From Chryseomicrobium aureum (GTDB lineage: Bacteria; Bacillota; Bacilli; Bacillales_A; Planococcaceae), in the NCBI RefSeq assembly GCF_016909155.1, contig NZ_JAFBFG010000004.1:1-64000 (forward strand): 64,000 bases of DNA, given 5' to 3'. The notes under the pieces were generated by a model that was not told where the DNA came from, searched no databases, and saw only the letters and a list, made by a program, of their open reading frames with translations. This document shows, in pieces, positions 1 to 9,250 of the stretch. Made by a program: the position numbers and the translations under genes. Within the stretch, counting starts at the first letter, position 1. Each line of letters starts with the position of its first letter.

Positions 1-580
1 ACTGCTTGTCGCGCCTGAGTGAATAGTTCCCGTTTGCTCGGCTTTTTTTAGTAAGGATGGTTTTTCGAATACTTTGTTCTCTACCCAACCGAATTTTCCT
101 GTAGAATATTCCACTCTAAACCATGTTTCTTTAGAGGAATTAATGAAGGTGCTATGTATAGTGTAAGATTTACCACTCTGAATCGTACCTACTACTGAAT
201 AATTTGTCGTTGCACCTGAGTGCACATTTCCGCTTGCTTCCGCTCGTTTCGAGTCTAATAGCTGTGACAGAACTAACATATCAGATCGAACCCATCCACT
301 GGATGAGCCGAACTTTATTGAAAGCCAGACTTCTTTTGAAGCATTTTCAAACACATTTACTATAGTTACAGTTGAACTAGCAGGAATTTTAGTTACTACT
401 GCATAATCTACAGTAGCACCACGGCGCAAATTCACTGTAGAATTGATAGTCTTTTGGTTTGAATTTATGTACTGTGAATAGTCTATCGTGTTTGCCTGGA
501 CTGGTAAACTATTCTGGGGAATCCCCATCACCGTGGCCAAAAATAACAATGTGAAACATAAAATAAATACTTTTCTCATA
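1..580 (-). CDS. Exported SH3b-repeat protein (3' end cut by window edge)
   Basis: The ATG at 578-580 has a strong AGGAGGG ribosome site just upstream. The first ~30 residues form a typical signal peptide (MRKVFILCFTLLFLA, then an Ala-Asn cleavage region). After it come bacterial SH3 repeats of about 65-70 residues, each opening with the N/H-LRRGAT or VHSGAT pattern (near residues 48 and 117) and closing with a GW-V motif; a third repeat begins as the window ends. SH3b repeats usually bind cell wall peptides, so this is probably a wall-targeted protein; any catalytic domain would lie outside the window. It follows the LCP gene on the same strand but is separated from it by a terminator, so it has its own promoter. 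The family is clear; the specific function is unknown. Confidence 0.8.
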
Positions 581-602
581 AGCCCTCCTTCTATATACCT
601 CT

Positions 603-632
603 ATTCTAATAGACAAATTCCTTTCGAAACAA
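603..632 (-). promoter_or_regulatory. Possible sigma-A promoter of the SH3b gene
   Basis: On the minus strand TTGTTT (627-632) and TAGAAT (603-608) are separated by 18 bases and lie shortly upstream of the ribosome site of the SH3b gene. The match is moderate and untested. Confidence 0.4.
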
Positions 633-665
633 TCCGACAAATGTAATATAGATTAAAATATTTTG

Positions 666-705
666 AAAAAAAATAAAAAAAGACACCTAAATTGTTTAAG
701 TGTCT
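666..705 (-). terminator. Rho-independent terminator after the LCP gene
   Basis: An AGACACTTAAA/TTTAGGTGTCT stem (one mismatch) lies at 681-705, directly after the LCP stop codon. It is followed on the minus strand by a long T-rich run (666-680). Confidence 0.8.
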
Positions 706-710
706 CCAAG

Positions 711-1718
711 TTATTCACTTGATGTGTTAATCTTATTTGAGTTCGAAGCATATGGAGAAATGTTAAGTTCTCTCTTCAAAGTTTGCTGCACTTGATTTAC
801 GGATTCATCCGTTAATCCATAATAATAGATTCCTGCTTGGGTATTATCATACCCCTCTAATGCAATTTGGTTGATTTCGACTGTACCTAATTCTCTATAC
901 AATTTCATAAACTGTAAATATTGGTTAGAAGGAATGTTTGTCCGAACAGCACCTTTTATATCTTGCAGGATATTATCAAACTTAGGAATACTTGAAATTT
1001 TAGTAGCCTCATTCAGAATTTCTTTAATAACTTCTTGTTGTCTTTCGTTTCTTCCTAAATCTCCGCGAGGATCAGATTTACGCATCCGCACATAGGCGAG
1101 CGCTTCGTTACCATTGACAGACATTTCCCCTTCCTCAAAAGTAAAGCCTTTTAAACTTCCACTTAATTGAGTTTTAAAAGTAAAAGGAACGTCTATCTCA
1201 ATTCCCCCAAGACTGTCTACTATATCTTGGAAGCCTTGAAAATTAGTAGTTACATAATAATCTATAGGAATTTCAAATAGTTCTTCCACAGTTTCAATAG
1301 TATAACGTATTCCCCCATTGGCATACGCGTGGTTAATTTTATCATAGTAATCTAGTTCTGGAATGTATACATACGAATCTCGTGGAATACTAACCATAGT
1401 GATAGTTTCTTTTTCAGGATTGACAGTTGCAACTAAGACCACGTCAGATCGACCATACTTTCCGCCATCTTCATCGTCAATCCCAGCAATTAAAATTGAA
1501 AATGGTTCATTATCGGTTTGAATTTTATTTAACTTATCATCTAGAGTCTCTTCAGTATCCCGCTCTAACGGTTCGTAGATTTCCGACGTGACATTTTTAG
1601 TTTGATAAACAAGGTAAGAAGCATAGCTGGTAGCACCAGCAAATAACATGACTACGACTAATAATAAAACTCGTTTCCAAGGCCGTTTCTTTTTTCTATT
1701 TAATCGAGTAGGCTGCAT
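711..1718 (-). CDS. LytR-CpsA-Psr (LCP) family cell wall polymer ligase
   Basis: LCP proteins transfer undecaprenyl-phosphate-linked teichoic acid or capsule polymers to peptidoglycan outside the membrane. The protein has a positively charged N-terminus and one membrane anchor (about residues 17-38), then the LCP domain: GRSDVVLVATVN (89-100), SIPRD (110-114), DKINHAYANGG (126-136) and RMRKSDPRGDLGRNERQQ (211-228). These hold the conserved Asp/Arg residues that bind pyrophosphate lipid. The 335-residue length is normal. The ATG at 1716-1718 has a GGGGAGGAT ribosome site. It ends the glycosyltransferase cluster, so it probably attaches the polymer made by the upstream genes to the wall. Which of the TagT/U/V paralogs it equals cannot be told from sequence. 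Confidence 0.93.
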   Translation of the reverse strand: MQPTRLNRKKKRPWKRVLLLVVVMLFAGATSYASYLVYQTKNVTSEIYEPLERDTEETLDDKLNKIQTDNEPFSILIAGIDDEDGGKYGRSDVVLVATVNPEKETITMVSIPRDSYVYIPELDYYDKINHAYANGGIRYTIETVEELFEIPIDYYVTTNFQGFQDIVDSLGGIEIDVPFTFKTQLSGSLKGFTFEEGEMSVNGNEALAYVRMRKSDPRGDLGRNERQQEVIKEILNEATKISSIPKFDNILQDIKGAVRTNIPSNQYLQFMKLYRELGTVEINQIALEGYDNTQAGIYYYGLTDESVNQVQQTLKRELNISPYASNSNKINTSSE

Positions 1719-1734
1719 GATATCCTCCCCTCCC

Positions 1735-2943
1735 TTACTTGTTTTTCAAATTAGTAAGTAAACTGTCAACAATCGTCTTCCAGCTAAATTCTCTTTCGAC
1801 TAAATTTCTTCCATTTCGCGAAAGCTGCTCAAATTCTTCTTCGTTCATTTCAATGGCACGAGTCATTTGTTCTGCTATTGACTGCTCATTTTCCGGTTCT
1901 GCAACTAGACCACAATGATTACGCGTCAAAATTTCTGCGCTTTCACCTTTCCCACAATATAATACAGGAGTTCCTGTAGCTAAGGCAGGAAAAATCTTAG
2001 AGGGGCGCGCTCCTTCAAAAAGTGCCAAATTTCGCAATGGGACGATACTTACATGCGATTCGTGGAACAAAGCAGGCATTTCACTGAGAGGCAAGTGGCC
2101 TAAAAATGTGACATCTTGTACGTCAAGTCGATTCACTTCTTCTTTCAACTTCTGTTCTTCAGGTCCAGCACCCGCAATCACAAATCGTGCTTCAGGATGC
2201 ATTTTCTTGACTAGAGCAAAAGCTCGGATTACCACATCAATACCTTGTGCATATCCTAAGTTACCTGCATAAACGAAAGTAAATGGCTTTGTCTTATTCT
2301 TTGATTGATAAGTAAAGAAATCTGTGTTCACACCATTTGGTAATACAAATACTTTCTCGGCTGGTTGTGAATGCTGAATGACATACTCTTGAATTCCATC
2401 GGTTGCTGCCGCAACTTTCCATGAACTTTTATATAAAAACGACTCAAGTTTTTCAGTTAATTTGATTGCGAACTTATTTTTGATTAAGCCCAATTTCACG
2501 GCTGACTCCGGCCAAACATCTGCAACATTGAAGATAAACTTGGCACCGGTTAACTTTGCTGCTAACCAGCCCGTGATCCCCAAGAAAATAGGCGGGGAAT
2601 TCACAATAATGTAATTTACTTTACCCGCTTTTAGTAGTCCGTAAAACGAGCTAAATGTAAATGAAAAATACGAGATTAGTCGTTTCCAAAATACACCCTT
2701 TTGTGATGGATAAATCCACGTGCGATGAACCGGAATTCCATCTAATTTTTCAAAGTGATACTTCATTCCTTTATATTCATTCGGAATAATCCCATGGGGG
2801 TGATGCGGGAATGCCGTCACTACTTGAATTTCATGCCCTTGATTCAACAACTCTTTACTAACTTCATACACCCGAATCTGTGGAGCTCCTGTTTCAGGAG
2901 GAAAGTGCTGACACAGATAGATGATTTTTAGAGGTTTTGACAT
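1735..2943 (-). CDS. Family 4 glycosyltransferase (WbuB/WcaI-like)
   Basis: A GT-B fold retaining glycosyltransferase of 402 residues. The N-terminal half opens with the acceptor-side motif FPPETGAPQIR (14-24). The C-terminal half carries the nucleotide-sugar site, with FVYAGNLG near residue 224 and the EGARPSKIFPALATGTPVL stretch near 308-326. No signal peptide is seen; it should act at the inner face of the membrane on lipid-linked sugars. It starts one base after the galU stop codon and is followed by the LCP gene after 16 bases, so it belongs to the polysaccharide operon. Family members transfer amino sugars in O-antigen and capsule synthesis; donor and acceptor here are unknown. Confidence 0.88.
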   Translation of the reverse strand: MSKPLKIIYLCQHFPPETGAPQIRVYEVSKELLNQGHEIQVVTAFPHHPHGIIPNEYKGMKYHFEKLDGIPVHRTWIYPSQKGVFWKRLISYFSFTFSSFYGLLKAGKVNYIIVNSPPIFLGITGWLAAKLTGAKFIFNVADVWPESAVKLGLIKNKFAIKLTEKLESFLYKSSWKVAAATDGIQEYVIQHSQPAEKVFVLPNGVNTDFFTYQSKNKTKPFTFVYAGNLGYAQGIDVVIRAFALVKKMHPEARFVIAGAGPEEQKLKEEVNRLDVQDVTFLGHLPLSEMPALFHESHVSIVPLRNLALFEGARPSKIFPALATGTPVLYCGKGESAEILTRNHCGLVAEPENEQSIAEQMTRAIEMNEEEFEQLSRNGRNLVEREFSWKTIVDSLLTNLKNK

Positions 2944-2944
2944 T

Positions 2945-3808
2945 CTATTCTTCCAACTTTTCTTTCAAATATTTTTTCAGTGGCTCGCGCAATTCTTCAC
3001 GTTTCATTGCAAAGTCAAACGTAGCTTGTAAGAACCCAAATTTATCTCCAACGTCATACCGTGTGCCTTCCAAAGCACAAGCATAGATTGATTGATCGAA
3101 TCGTAGTGATTCAATCGCATCTGTCAATTGAATCTCACCTTTAGCATCCGGTTTAACATTCTCTAGTTTGTCAAAAATCTCAGGTGTTAAAATATAACGT
3201 CCAACAATTGCTAAGTTTGAAGGAGCTACATCAACTGCCGGTTTTTCTACAACACCCTTAATTGGATATAAAGAAGTGGAACTTTTTTCAATTTCTACGA
3301 TTCCGTATTTGTCTACGTCATCGTGAGGAACTTCTTTGACACCTAAAACTGATGATTGAACATCATTATAATGATTTACCATTTGTTTTAGTGCAGGTTC
3401 TTCATTATCAATGATGTCGTCCGGCAATAATACCGCAAATGGTTCGTTCCCAATGAATTTTTTCGTACATAATATTGCATGACCCAAACCAAGTGGTTCT
3501 TTTTGGCGCACATAATGAATATCTACAAGGTTTGAGATTTGTTCTACAGTATTTAATAGTTCATGTTTATTAGTTTTTTCTAATAAAAGCTCTAATTCAA
3601 CTGAACGGTCAAAGTGATCTTCCATAGCTTTTTTGTTACGGCCAGTAACAATAATAATGTCTTCGATACCTGAATTAATTGCTTCTTCTATAATGTATTG
3701 GAGGTTTGGTTTATCTACAATCGGTAACATCTCTTTCGGCACAGCTTTAGTAGCCGGTAAAAAGCGTGTTCCAAACCCTGCCGCAGGGATGACTGCTTTC
3801 TTAATCAT
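2945..3808 (-). CDS. galU: UTP-glucose-1-phosphate uridylyltransferase
   Basis: Makes UDP-glucose from UTP and glucose-1-phosphate, the donor for glucosylated wall polymers and glycolipids. The nucleotide-binding signature GFGTRFLPATKAVPKEML lies at residues 11-28, with LPDDIID near 130 and the VEKP/GRYIL substrate segment further on. The frame is open upstream to 3871, but the ATG at 3806-3808 gives the family's usual N-terminus (MIKKAVIPAAG), has a GAGAGG ribosome site and overlaps the previous stop as ATGA, giving 287 residues. It sits between two glycosyltransferase genes with translational coupling. B. subtilis calls the orthologue gtaB. Confidence 0.95.
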   Translation of the reverse strand: MIKKAVIPAAGFGTRFLPATKAVPKEMLPIVDKPNLQYIIEEAINSGIEDIIIVTGRNKKAMEDHFDRSVELELLLEKTNKHELLNTVEQISNLVDIHYVRQKEPLGLGHAILCTKKFIGNEPFAVLLPDDIIDNEEPALKQMVNHYNDVQSSVLGVKEVPHDDVDKYGIVEIEKSSTSLYPIKGVVEKPAVDVAPSNLAIVGRYILTPEIFDKLENVKPDAKGEIQLTDAIESLRFDQSIYACALEGTRYDVGDKFGFLQATFDFAMKREELREPLKKYLKEKLEE

Positions 3809-4887
3809 TTTAACTCTCCTCTCATATACTCTATATAGAGACTTTCCATGTAGTTTGCATTTTTGATCCAATCGTAGTGCTTTGCAACATGCTCCACACC
3901 TTGACGACTCATGGTTCCTCGTAATTCGGATGAAGTGGCGAGACGTATTAAAGCCTCTGCAAGTTGGTCTGGACTTTCTTTGTCAATTACAATTCCCGTC
4001 TCACCTGCTACAACTACTTCTGGCAATCCACCTACATTAGAGACTACAACCGGGACACCGCAAGCCATCGCTTCAACAGCAGCCACGCCAAAACTTTCAC
4101 TATTTTCAGTGGACGGGACTGCAAAGATGTCCATACTTTGAATTGTCAGTGGCACTTGATCATGTGGTATTTTCCCCATGAATGTAACTGCATCTGCAAT
4201 TCCTAAAGAGCTTGCTAATTCTTCATATTCTTTTCTCTGTGGTCCGTCTCCAGCAATCACCAATTCACTCTCCGGAAAACGAGTGTGTAAACTGGCAAAT
4301 CCTTTTACAAGGTCTGCTATGCCGTACTTATCGCTAAGAGCTTTAACAGTGCCCACTCGTAACAGTTCAGATTTTTCTTGTTGCATCAATGCGGGCCTAA
4401 ATTTTGTCGTGTCGACTCCAAATGGTGTGACCCATATTTTCTTGTTCGTATAAAGATTTGTTTCTTTTGCCATGATGTGACTTGTCGACATCACAACATT
4501 CGCACGTGCTAACGTAAATTCAATAATTTTCCGGTTGATACCTGATGATTTGGGGAAATCGAAAATATCTTTCCCCCAAACAGATACAAAAAATGGTTTG
4601 TACCCTGTCAGGGCACCTACGAACCCATAACTAGAGATGAAGTGTGCATGGAAAATATCGGGTTTCCAAGACTGCAGTATGCCTCTAAGGGCTGGTACAG
4701 TCAATAAATAACCTAGCTTTCCACCTTTTGTTTCTGGCAAGGTTATCGTGTCAACCTCCTGTGCATTTTCTTTCGAAAAGTGATTGGCAAACGTAATGAC
4801 CTTCACTTCATGTCCTTGGTTCTTAAAATAGACTGCCCATTTATGTGTGTGTATTGATTTACTTGGTCCAAATAATGCTACTTTCAT
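3805..4887 (-). CDS. Family 4 glycosyltransferase
   Basis: A GT-B fold glycosyltransferase of 360 residues. The N-terminal half begins MKVALFGPSKSIHTHKWA. The C-terminal donor domain has GDGPQRKEYE and ESFGVAAVEAMACGVPVVVS, the conserved E-x7-E region that contacts the nucleotide sugar. The ATG at 4885-4887 was chosen over an upstream in-frame start because it has a GGAGGCAAT ribosome site, overlaps the preceding stop as ATGA and gives a standard N-terminus. The stop likewise overlaps the galU start by four bases, so three genes are translationally coupled. It is presumably a cytoplasmic, membrane-associated step in assembling the lipid-linked repeat unit. Sugar specificity cannot be read from sequence. 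Confidence 0.9.
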   Translation of the reverse strand: MKVALFGPSKSIHTHKWAVYFKNQGHEVKVITFANHFSKENAQEVDTITLPETKGGKLGYLLTVPALRGILQSWKPDIFHAHFISSYGFVGALTGYKPFFVSVWGKDIFDFPKSSGINRKIIEFTLARANVVMSTSHIMAKETNLYTNKKIWVTPFGVDTTKFRPALMQQEKSELLRVGTVKALSDKYGIADLVKGFASLHTRFPESELVIAGDGPQRKEYEELASSLGIADAVTFMGKIPHDQVPLTIQSMDIFAVPSTENSESFGVAAVEAMACGVPVVVSNVGGLPEVVVAGETGIVIDKESPDQLAEALIRLATSSELRGTMSRQGVEHVAKHYDWIKNANYMESLYIEYMRGELK

Positions 4888-5996
4888 GAATTGCCTCCTA
4901 CTAAGGTAGTGACTACCTTGTGTACGCGCGCATCCCACGAGTGGTTTTGTAAAAAGTCACTCTGGATTTTCAGTTTAATGGCCGCAGAAGCTTGGATCAT
5001 CTCTCGAATTCCTTGCTTCATTCCTTCTTTGTCATCTTGTACTATGACACCATAGCCACCTTGTTCAATAATTTCTCTTTGTGCATCACAGTCACTAGCT
5101 ACAACTGGAATTCCACTAGATAAATACTCAACAAGTTTTACAGGTACTGAAAAATCATTGTAGACTGTTTTCTTTCTAGGGATAAATGCCATGTCCATCT
5201 CAGCATAGACTTGCTCTAGCTCAGATGCATTTTTATGATAAAATGTCGCGTTATTCTCGTGAAAGACATCTGGCCTTTTTGCTTTTGCTCTTTCAAACTC
5301 GTCTTCACGACAAGCGATGTGCAACTCGAACTGCGTACCTTCTTGCTTTAGTTCTTTGACTGCTTCTAATAGAGTCTCAACACCATAGTCCTCACTGTTT
5401 ATTCCTCCCACATAGATGCCTTGTGGGTGGGAAATCTGCGTTTTTCTTTCCGGCAATTCGACTCGTCTCCCACCAGGAGGCAATGGAACATGATTCGTAG
5501 CAATACTGACATAGCGAGACATTGCTTGGCTTGGAAGAAAAACTGTGGAAACATACTTCTGATAAAACTTTTCTTCTAAACGATAGATTGTCTGTAAAGC
5601 TACTTTCTTAAGACCCTTTACCGGGTAGAGATCATCAAACTTCCAATAGACATCTCTGTAAAAAACACCAATTGGAATATTTCTACGCTTCAACTCTTTA
5701 AAGACGCTTTTGTCGATAAAAGGTTTCGTCGGAATATGAGAGGGGTCTGTCAACCAAAGCGGAATAGTCTGATTTTCTGAATAACAAAACTCAATGCCCT
5801 CTAAGCCATCCTCTTTCACTAATTTTTCCCACTGGGCCATTCTCTCGCTAGAAGTCCCAGAAATTATGAGCATTATTTTATTTGCAGACTGGGCGTATCG
5901 TTCAAAAGCTTGTAACATTTCAAGTGGTCGTAATTGAGAACCACTTTGAGGGTTTGTCGCTAATTGGAAAGGATAATAAACTAAAAAACTGCTCAT
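4884..5996 (-). CDS. Glycosyltransferase, GT4-like (divergent)
   Basis: A 370-residue protein whose C-terminal half has the GT-B donor-site pattern KLVEYLSSGIPVVAS near residue 285 followed by DCDAQREI. The N-terminal half is more divergent and opens with SFLVYYPFQLATNPQSGSQLRP, typical of small capsule glycosyltransferases. The ATG at 5994-5996 has a CGGAGGT ribosome site. It is the first gene after the hairpin that follows the 2-epimerase gene, and its stop overlaps the next glycosyltransferase start. It may be read through from the upstream sugar genes or have its own weak promoter in the short gap. Specificity unknown. Confidence 0.82.
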   Translation of the reverse strand: MSSFLVYYPFQLATNPQSGSQLRPLEMLQAFERYAQSANKIMLIISGTSSERMAQWEKLVKEDGLEGIEFCYSENQTIPLWLTDPSHIPTKPFIDKSVFKELKRRNIPIGVFYRDVYWKFDDLYPVKGLKKVALQTIYRLEEKFYQKYVSTVFLPSQAMSRYVSIATNHVPLPPGGRRVELPERKTQISHPQGIYVGGINSEDYGVETLLEAVKELKQEGTQFELHIACREDEFERAKAKRPDVFHENNATFYHKNASELEQVYAEMDMAFIPRKKTVYNDFSVPVKLVEYLSSGIPVVASDCDAQREIIEQGGYGVIVQDDKEGMKQGIREMIQASAAIKLKIQSDFLQNHSWDARVHKVVTTLVGGNS

Positions 5997-6029
5997 TGGG
6001 ACCTCCGATTTATAAATATTCGTAAAACA

Positions 6030-6060
6030 ACTTCACTCGACCTACAATCTAGGTCGAGTG
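6030..6060 (-). terminator. Hairpin between the epimerase gene and the glycosyltransferase genes
   Basis: A perfect 11-bp stem CACTCGACCTA/TAGGTCGAGTG with a 5-base loop lies 18 bases after the 2-epimerase stop. On the minus strand it is followed only by TTGTTTT, so it may be a leaky terminator or an RNA-processing hairpin inside a long operon. Confidence 0.65.
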
Positions 6061-6078
6061 AGGTCAAGTAAGATGAAA

Positions 6079-7149
6079 TTAGTTCTTTAGACTGTGAGAT
6101 TCAATCAAATCTTTCAGCTTGCCAGCCATGTCTCCGTCACCAAACAGTGGTTTATACGAAGGCGCAACATCTTTCTTCACTGCAGCTACAATTTTGTCTG
6201 TGTCAACACCTGTTAGTTGATTTGCATCTTCCACAAGAGTTTCCACCCATTCTGTCTCATCACGAACTGTGATACATGGAACGTGTGCAAAATAAGCTTC
6301 TTTTTGTACTCCACCAGAATCTGTAATGATTTTTTTCGCGGATGTCTCTAAGGCAAGCATATCTAAATAGCCTACTGGATCAACAACTCGAAGTCCTGGA
6401 ATTGAAGAGAAGTCGACTCCATAATTCATCAATCGTTGTTTCGTACGCGGGTGAATCGGCCACACTTTTGTTCCTTCAATTTGTTTGAAAGCTTCTAAGA
6501 TAGACTCCATACGAGAAAGATCATCCGTATTTTCAGCACGGTGAATCGTGATCAAATAGTAGTCTTTTTTTGTTAACTGTAAATCTGCAAGAATTGTAGA
6601 TTTTTCATTTGCTATCTCTTGATTGTAAAGCACTGCATCATACATGACATCACCAAGATTATATACATTTCGGGTTACAGATTCTTTTTCTAGGTTGTTG
6701 ACCGCCGTATCTGTTGGACAAATCAAAAGTTCAGAAACGTGGTCAGTTAGAACACGGTTGATTTCTTCTGGCATTTTCTTATTGAAACTACGCAAACCAG
6801 CTTCAATGTGAATAAGCGGAATATGCAATTTAGACGCGGCTAACGCACCAGCCAGTGTGGAGTTCGTATCGCCATAAACTAATACATAGTCCGGTTTTTC
6901 ATCCAATAGAATTTGTTCGATTTCTTTTAACATGTCACCAGTCATCGCTCCGTGGTTCGGGCTAGAGACTGTTAATCGATAATCGGGTTTTGGAATGTTC
7001 AATTCTTCAAAGAAAATATCAGACATGTTCGTGTCGTAGTGTTGACCGGTGTGAATGATTTTTTCCTCCACTGTCTCACGAATTTTACGTGACACGGGTG
7101 CAGCTTTAATAAATTGTGGTCTTGCTCCAATCACTGTAATAATCTTCAT
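6079..7149 (-). CDS. Non-hydrolysing UDP-HexNAc 2-epimerase (WecB/MnaA/WbpI type)
   Basis: Inverts C2 of a UDP-N-acetyl sugar, for example UDP-GlcNAc to UDP-ManNAc. The conserved blocks are all present: IGARPQFIKAAP (7-18), HTGQHYDTNMS (36-46), HIEAGLRS, PEEINRVLTDHVS, TIHRAEN and TDSGGVQKEA. These contain the acidic residues and His that build the active site. The 356-residue length is in range. It lies directly downstream of a dehydrogenase, an oxidoreductase and a sugar N-acetyltransferase, the gene set of the UDP-2,3-diacetamido-2,3-dideoxy-uronic acid pathway. WbpI-type activity on the diacetamido sugar is therefore as likely as plain MnaA activity. A hairpin follows it. Confidence 0.9.
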   Translation of the reverse strand: MKIITVIGARPQFIKAAPVSRKIRETVEEKIIHTGQHYDTNMSDIFFEELNIPKPDYRLTVSSPNHGAMTGDMLKEIEQILLDEKPDYVLVYGDTNSTLAGALAASKLHIPLIHIEAGLRSFNKKMPEEINRVLTDHVSELLICPTDTAVNNLEKESVTRNVYNLGDVMYDAVLYNQEIANEKSTILADLQLTKKDYYLITIHRAENTDDLSRMESILEAFKQIEGTKVWPIHPRTKQRLMNYGVDFSSIPGLRVVDPVGYLDMLALETSAKKIITDSGGVQKEAYFAHVPCITVRDETEWVETLVEDANQLTGVDTDKIVAAVKKDVAPSYKPLFGDGDMAGKLKDLIESHSLKN

Positions 7150-7164
7150 CAGATATCTCCTCTT

Positions 7165-7905
7165 TTATTGATTAGAAAGCAACTCGTTCTCTGGTACATC
7201 TTTCACAACTTTGGCAGGAATTCCTTTGATCAGCTTTGATGCTTCAGTATCTTTTGTTACCAAAGCTCCCGCAGCAACAAACGTTTCTTCTGCTATTGTG
7301 ATACCTGGAAGAATAATTGAGGCTCCACCAACGCGTGCTCCACGTTTTATGGTTGCTCCCTTTATTTTATCGAATCGCTCTTCTGTGCGTCCCATATAGT
7401 TGTCGTTTGTTGTAGTGACACATGGTGCAATGAATACTCGATCTTCAAGTGTTGTATAAGCAGTCAAGTAAGAGTTGGATTGAATTTTTGAGCGCTCCCC
7501 AATTTTAACGTGGTTCTCTACAGTAACATTGCGTCCAATAATGACTAAGTCACCAATCTCTACATTCTCACGAATCGTCGCTAAATCTGCTACTAAACAC
7601 TGCTTACCTAGCGTGGCACCTTGATAGAGCACTACGTTTGCTCCAATAGCAGTCTCATTACCGATTTCTAGTGCAGGTAGGGATCCTGACAGTTTCATCG
7701 TACTTGTTTTAGCTACTTTTGGATGCTTCCCTACAACCGCTCCGTCGTCAATCGTAACGCCATCATGTATAATCGTACCTGCTAAAATTGAAACACGATT
7801 ACCGATTGTGACGTTGTTGCCGATAACTACATTTTTTTCTACTACAGAGAAGTGACCTACTGTAGTATTTTCACCGATTTTTGCACTATCATGAATGAAG
7901 TTCAT
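7165..7905 (-). CDS. Left-handed beta-helix sugar N-acetyltransferase (WbpD-like)
   Basis: A 246-residue protein made almost entirely of hexapeptide repeats (for example IGENTTVGHFSVVEKNVVIG near the N-terminus), which form trimeric acyl-CoA-dependent acyltransferases. The C-terminal third contains NDNYMGRTEERF, RGARVGGASIILPGI and the IKGIPAKVV ending typical of nucleotide-sugar acetyltransferases such as WbpD/WlbB. Those acetylate the 3-amino group of UDP-GlcNAc(3NH2)A. Genes for a 6-dehydrogenase and a 3-oxidoreductase upstream and a 2-epimerase downstream support that role. The matching aminotransferase gene is not in the window. Exact substrate is inferred from neighbours. Confidence 0.82.
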   Translation of the reverse strand: MNFIHDSAKIGENTTVGHFSVVEKNVVIGNNVTIGNRVSILAGTIIHDGVTIDDGAVVGKHPKVAKTSTMKLSGSLPALEIGNETAIGANVVLYQGATLGKQCLVADLATIRENVEIGDLVIIGRNVTVENHVKIGERSKIQSNSYLTAYTTLEDRVFIAPCVTTTNDNYMGRTEERFDKIKGATIKRGARVGGASIILPGITIAEETFVAAGALVTKDTEASKLIKGIPAKVVKDVPENELLSNQ

Positions 7906-7919
7906 TGCACTTTGACCTC

Positions 7920-9236
7920 CTACAACTTGATGTAACGATTTGGCTTATCGATTCCTTTAAATGCATTGCGCGTATCGAAGATAACTTTCGCACGTTGTGC
8001 AATCAATTCGTAATCAAAATCGCTATGGTCTGTAGCTAAAATCACTAAATCCGCATTATCAAGAATTTCTTCTGTTAATGGTTCCGTCTCAAACTGTTCT
8101 TTGTTCACTTTGAATGCAGAAACATGTGGATCTACTGATGTAATAGAAGCGCCGTGATGTTTTAAAAGTTCCACTAATTTTAAGGATGGAGATTCTCGCA
8201 TATCATCAATGTCTTTCTTATATGCAATCCCTAATAGAACAACATTTGCGCCACGAAGAGCGACTCCATCTTCGTTCAAAATTTGCATCGCACGAGTAAT
8301 TACGTAGTCTGGCATCGCATTATTGATTTCACCAGCAAGCTCAATTAGACGTGTATGGTAGTTGTATTCGCGTGCTTTCCATGTTAAATAGAATGGGTCA
8401 ATCGGAATACAGTGTCCACCTAAACCTGGGCCAGGGTAGAATGCCATGAATCCATAAGGCTTAGTTTTCGCTGCATCAATTACTTCCCATACATCGATTC
8501 CCATTTTTTCACACAAAATAGCCATTTCATTTGCTAATGCAATGTTGATGTGGCGGAATGTGTTTTCAAAAATCTTCTCCATCTCTGCTACTGCAGGGCT
8601 TGAAACTTTATGAACTTCTCCCTCTAATACAGAGCTATATAGTAGTGCTGCTACTTCCGTACATTTTTCAGTGATTCCACCTACTACTTTCGGTGTGTTC
8701 TTCGTGTTGAAGCTTTTGTTGCCTGGATCGATACGTTCTGGTGAATAAGCTACAAAAATGTCTTCTCCAACTACGAACCCTTTGCTTTCTAACTCTTTGC
8801 AAATGATTTCTTCAGTCGTACCAGGATATGTAGTTGATTCAAGAACAACTAACGTCCCTTTTTTCGCATAGTTTGCAATTTCTCGTGCTGAACTTTCTAC
8901 ATAAGAAGTATCAGGTTGTTGATAAATATCTAAAGGGGTAGGAACACAGATTGCTACTGCATCTACATTCGCAAGTTCTGAGAAATCAGCTGATGCTTTG
9001 AATTTTCCAGAAGCCACGATTACTTTTAAATCTTCATCTACTACATCTCCGATATAATTTACGCCTTTATTTACTAATTCGACTTTACTTTGTTGTACGT
9101 CAAATCCAATTACCGTGTATCCAGCTTTTGCTTTTTCAACAGAGAGGGGTAATCCTACATATCCGAGTCCCACCACTCCAATTACTGCTGTATGGTTTGT
9201 TAATTTATCATGCAATTGTTGATAATAGTTCGTCAT
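7920..9236 (-). CDS. Nucleotide-sugar 6-dehydrogenase (WbpA/WecC family)
   Basis: Oxidises the C6 hydroxyl of a UDP-N-acetyl-hexosamine to the uronic acid with two NAD+. The Rossmann motif GLGYVG sits at residues 23-28. The catalytic Cys is in GPGLGGHCIPIDPFYLTW (Cys276), and the C-terminal UDP-binding domain contains AYKKDIDDMRESPSL. At 438 residues it has the size of UDP-GlcNAc 6-dehydrogenases (WbpA) and UDP-ManNAc dehydrogenases (WecC). It is downstream of the WbpB-like oxidoreductase and upstream of the acetyltransferase, which favours the WbpA assignment. The product would be the acidic sugar of a teichuronic-acid-like polymer. Confidence 0.9.
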   Translation of the reverse strand: MTNYYQQLHDKLTNHTAVIGVVGLGYVGLPLSVEKAKAGYTVIGFDVQQSKVELVNKGVNYIGDVVDEDLKVIVASGKFKASADFSELANVDAVAICVPTPLDIYQQPDTSYVESSAREIANYAKKGTLVVLESTTYPGTTEEIICKELESKGFVVGEDIFVAYSPERIDPGNKSFNTKNTPKVVGGITEKCTEVAALLYSSVLEGEVHKVSSPAVAEMEKIFENTFRHINIALANEMAILCEKMGIDVWEVIDAAKTKPYGFMAFYPGPGLGGHCIPIDPFYLTWKAREYNYHTRLIELAGEINNAMPDYVITRAMQILNEDGVALRGANVVLLGIAYKKDIDDMRESPSLKLVELLKHHGASITSVDPHVSAFKVNKEQFETEPLTEEILDNADLVILATDHSDFDYELIAQRAKVIFDTRNAFKGIDKPNRYIKL

Positions 9237-9250
9237 TTTCTACACTCCAC

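Noticed and set aside
4884-4938. Longer N-terminus (to 4938) for the glycosyltransferase ending at 3805
   Set aside because: The extra residues are not glycosyltransferase-like, and the ATG at 4887 has the ribosome site and the ATGA overlap.
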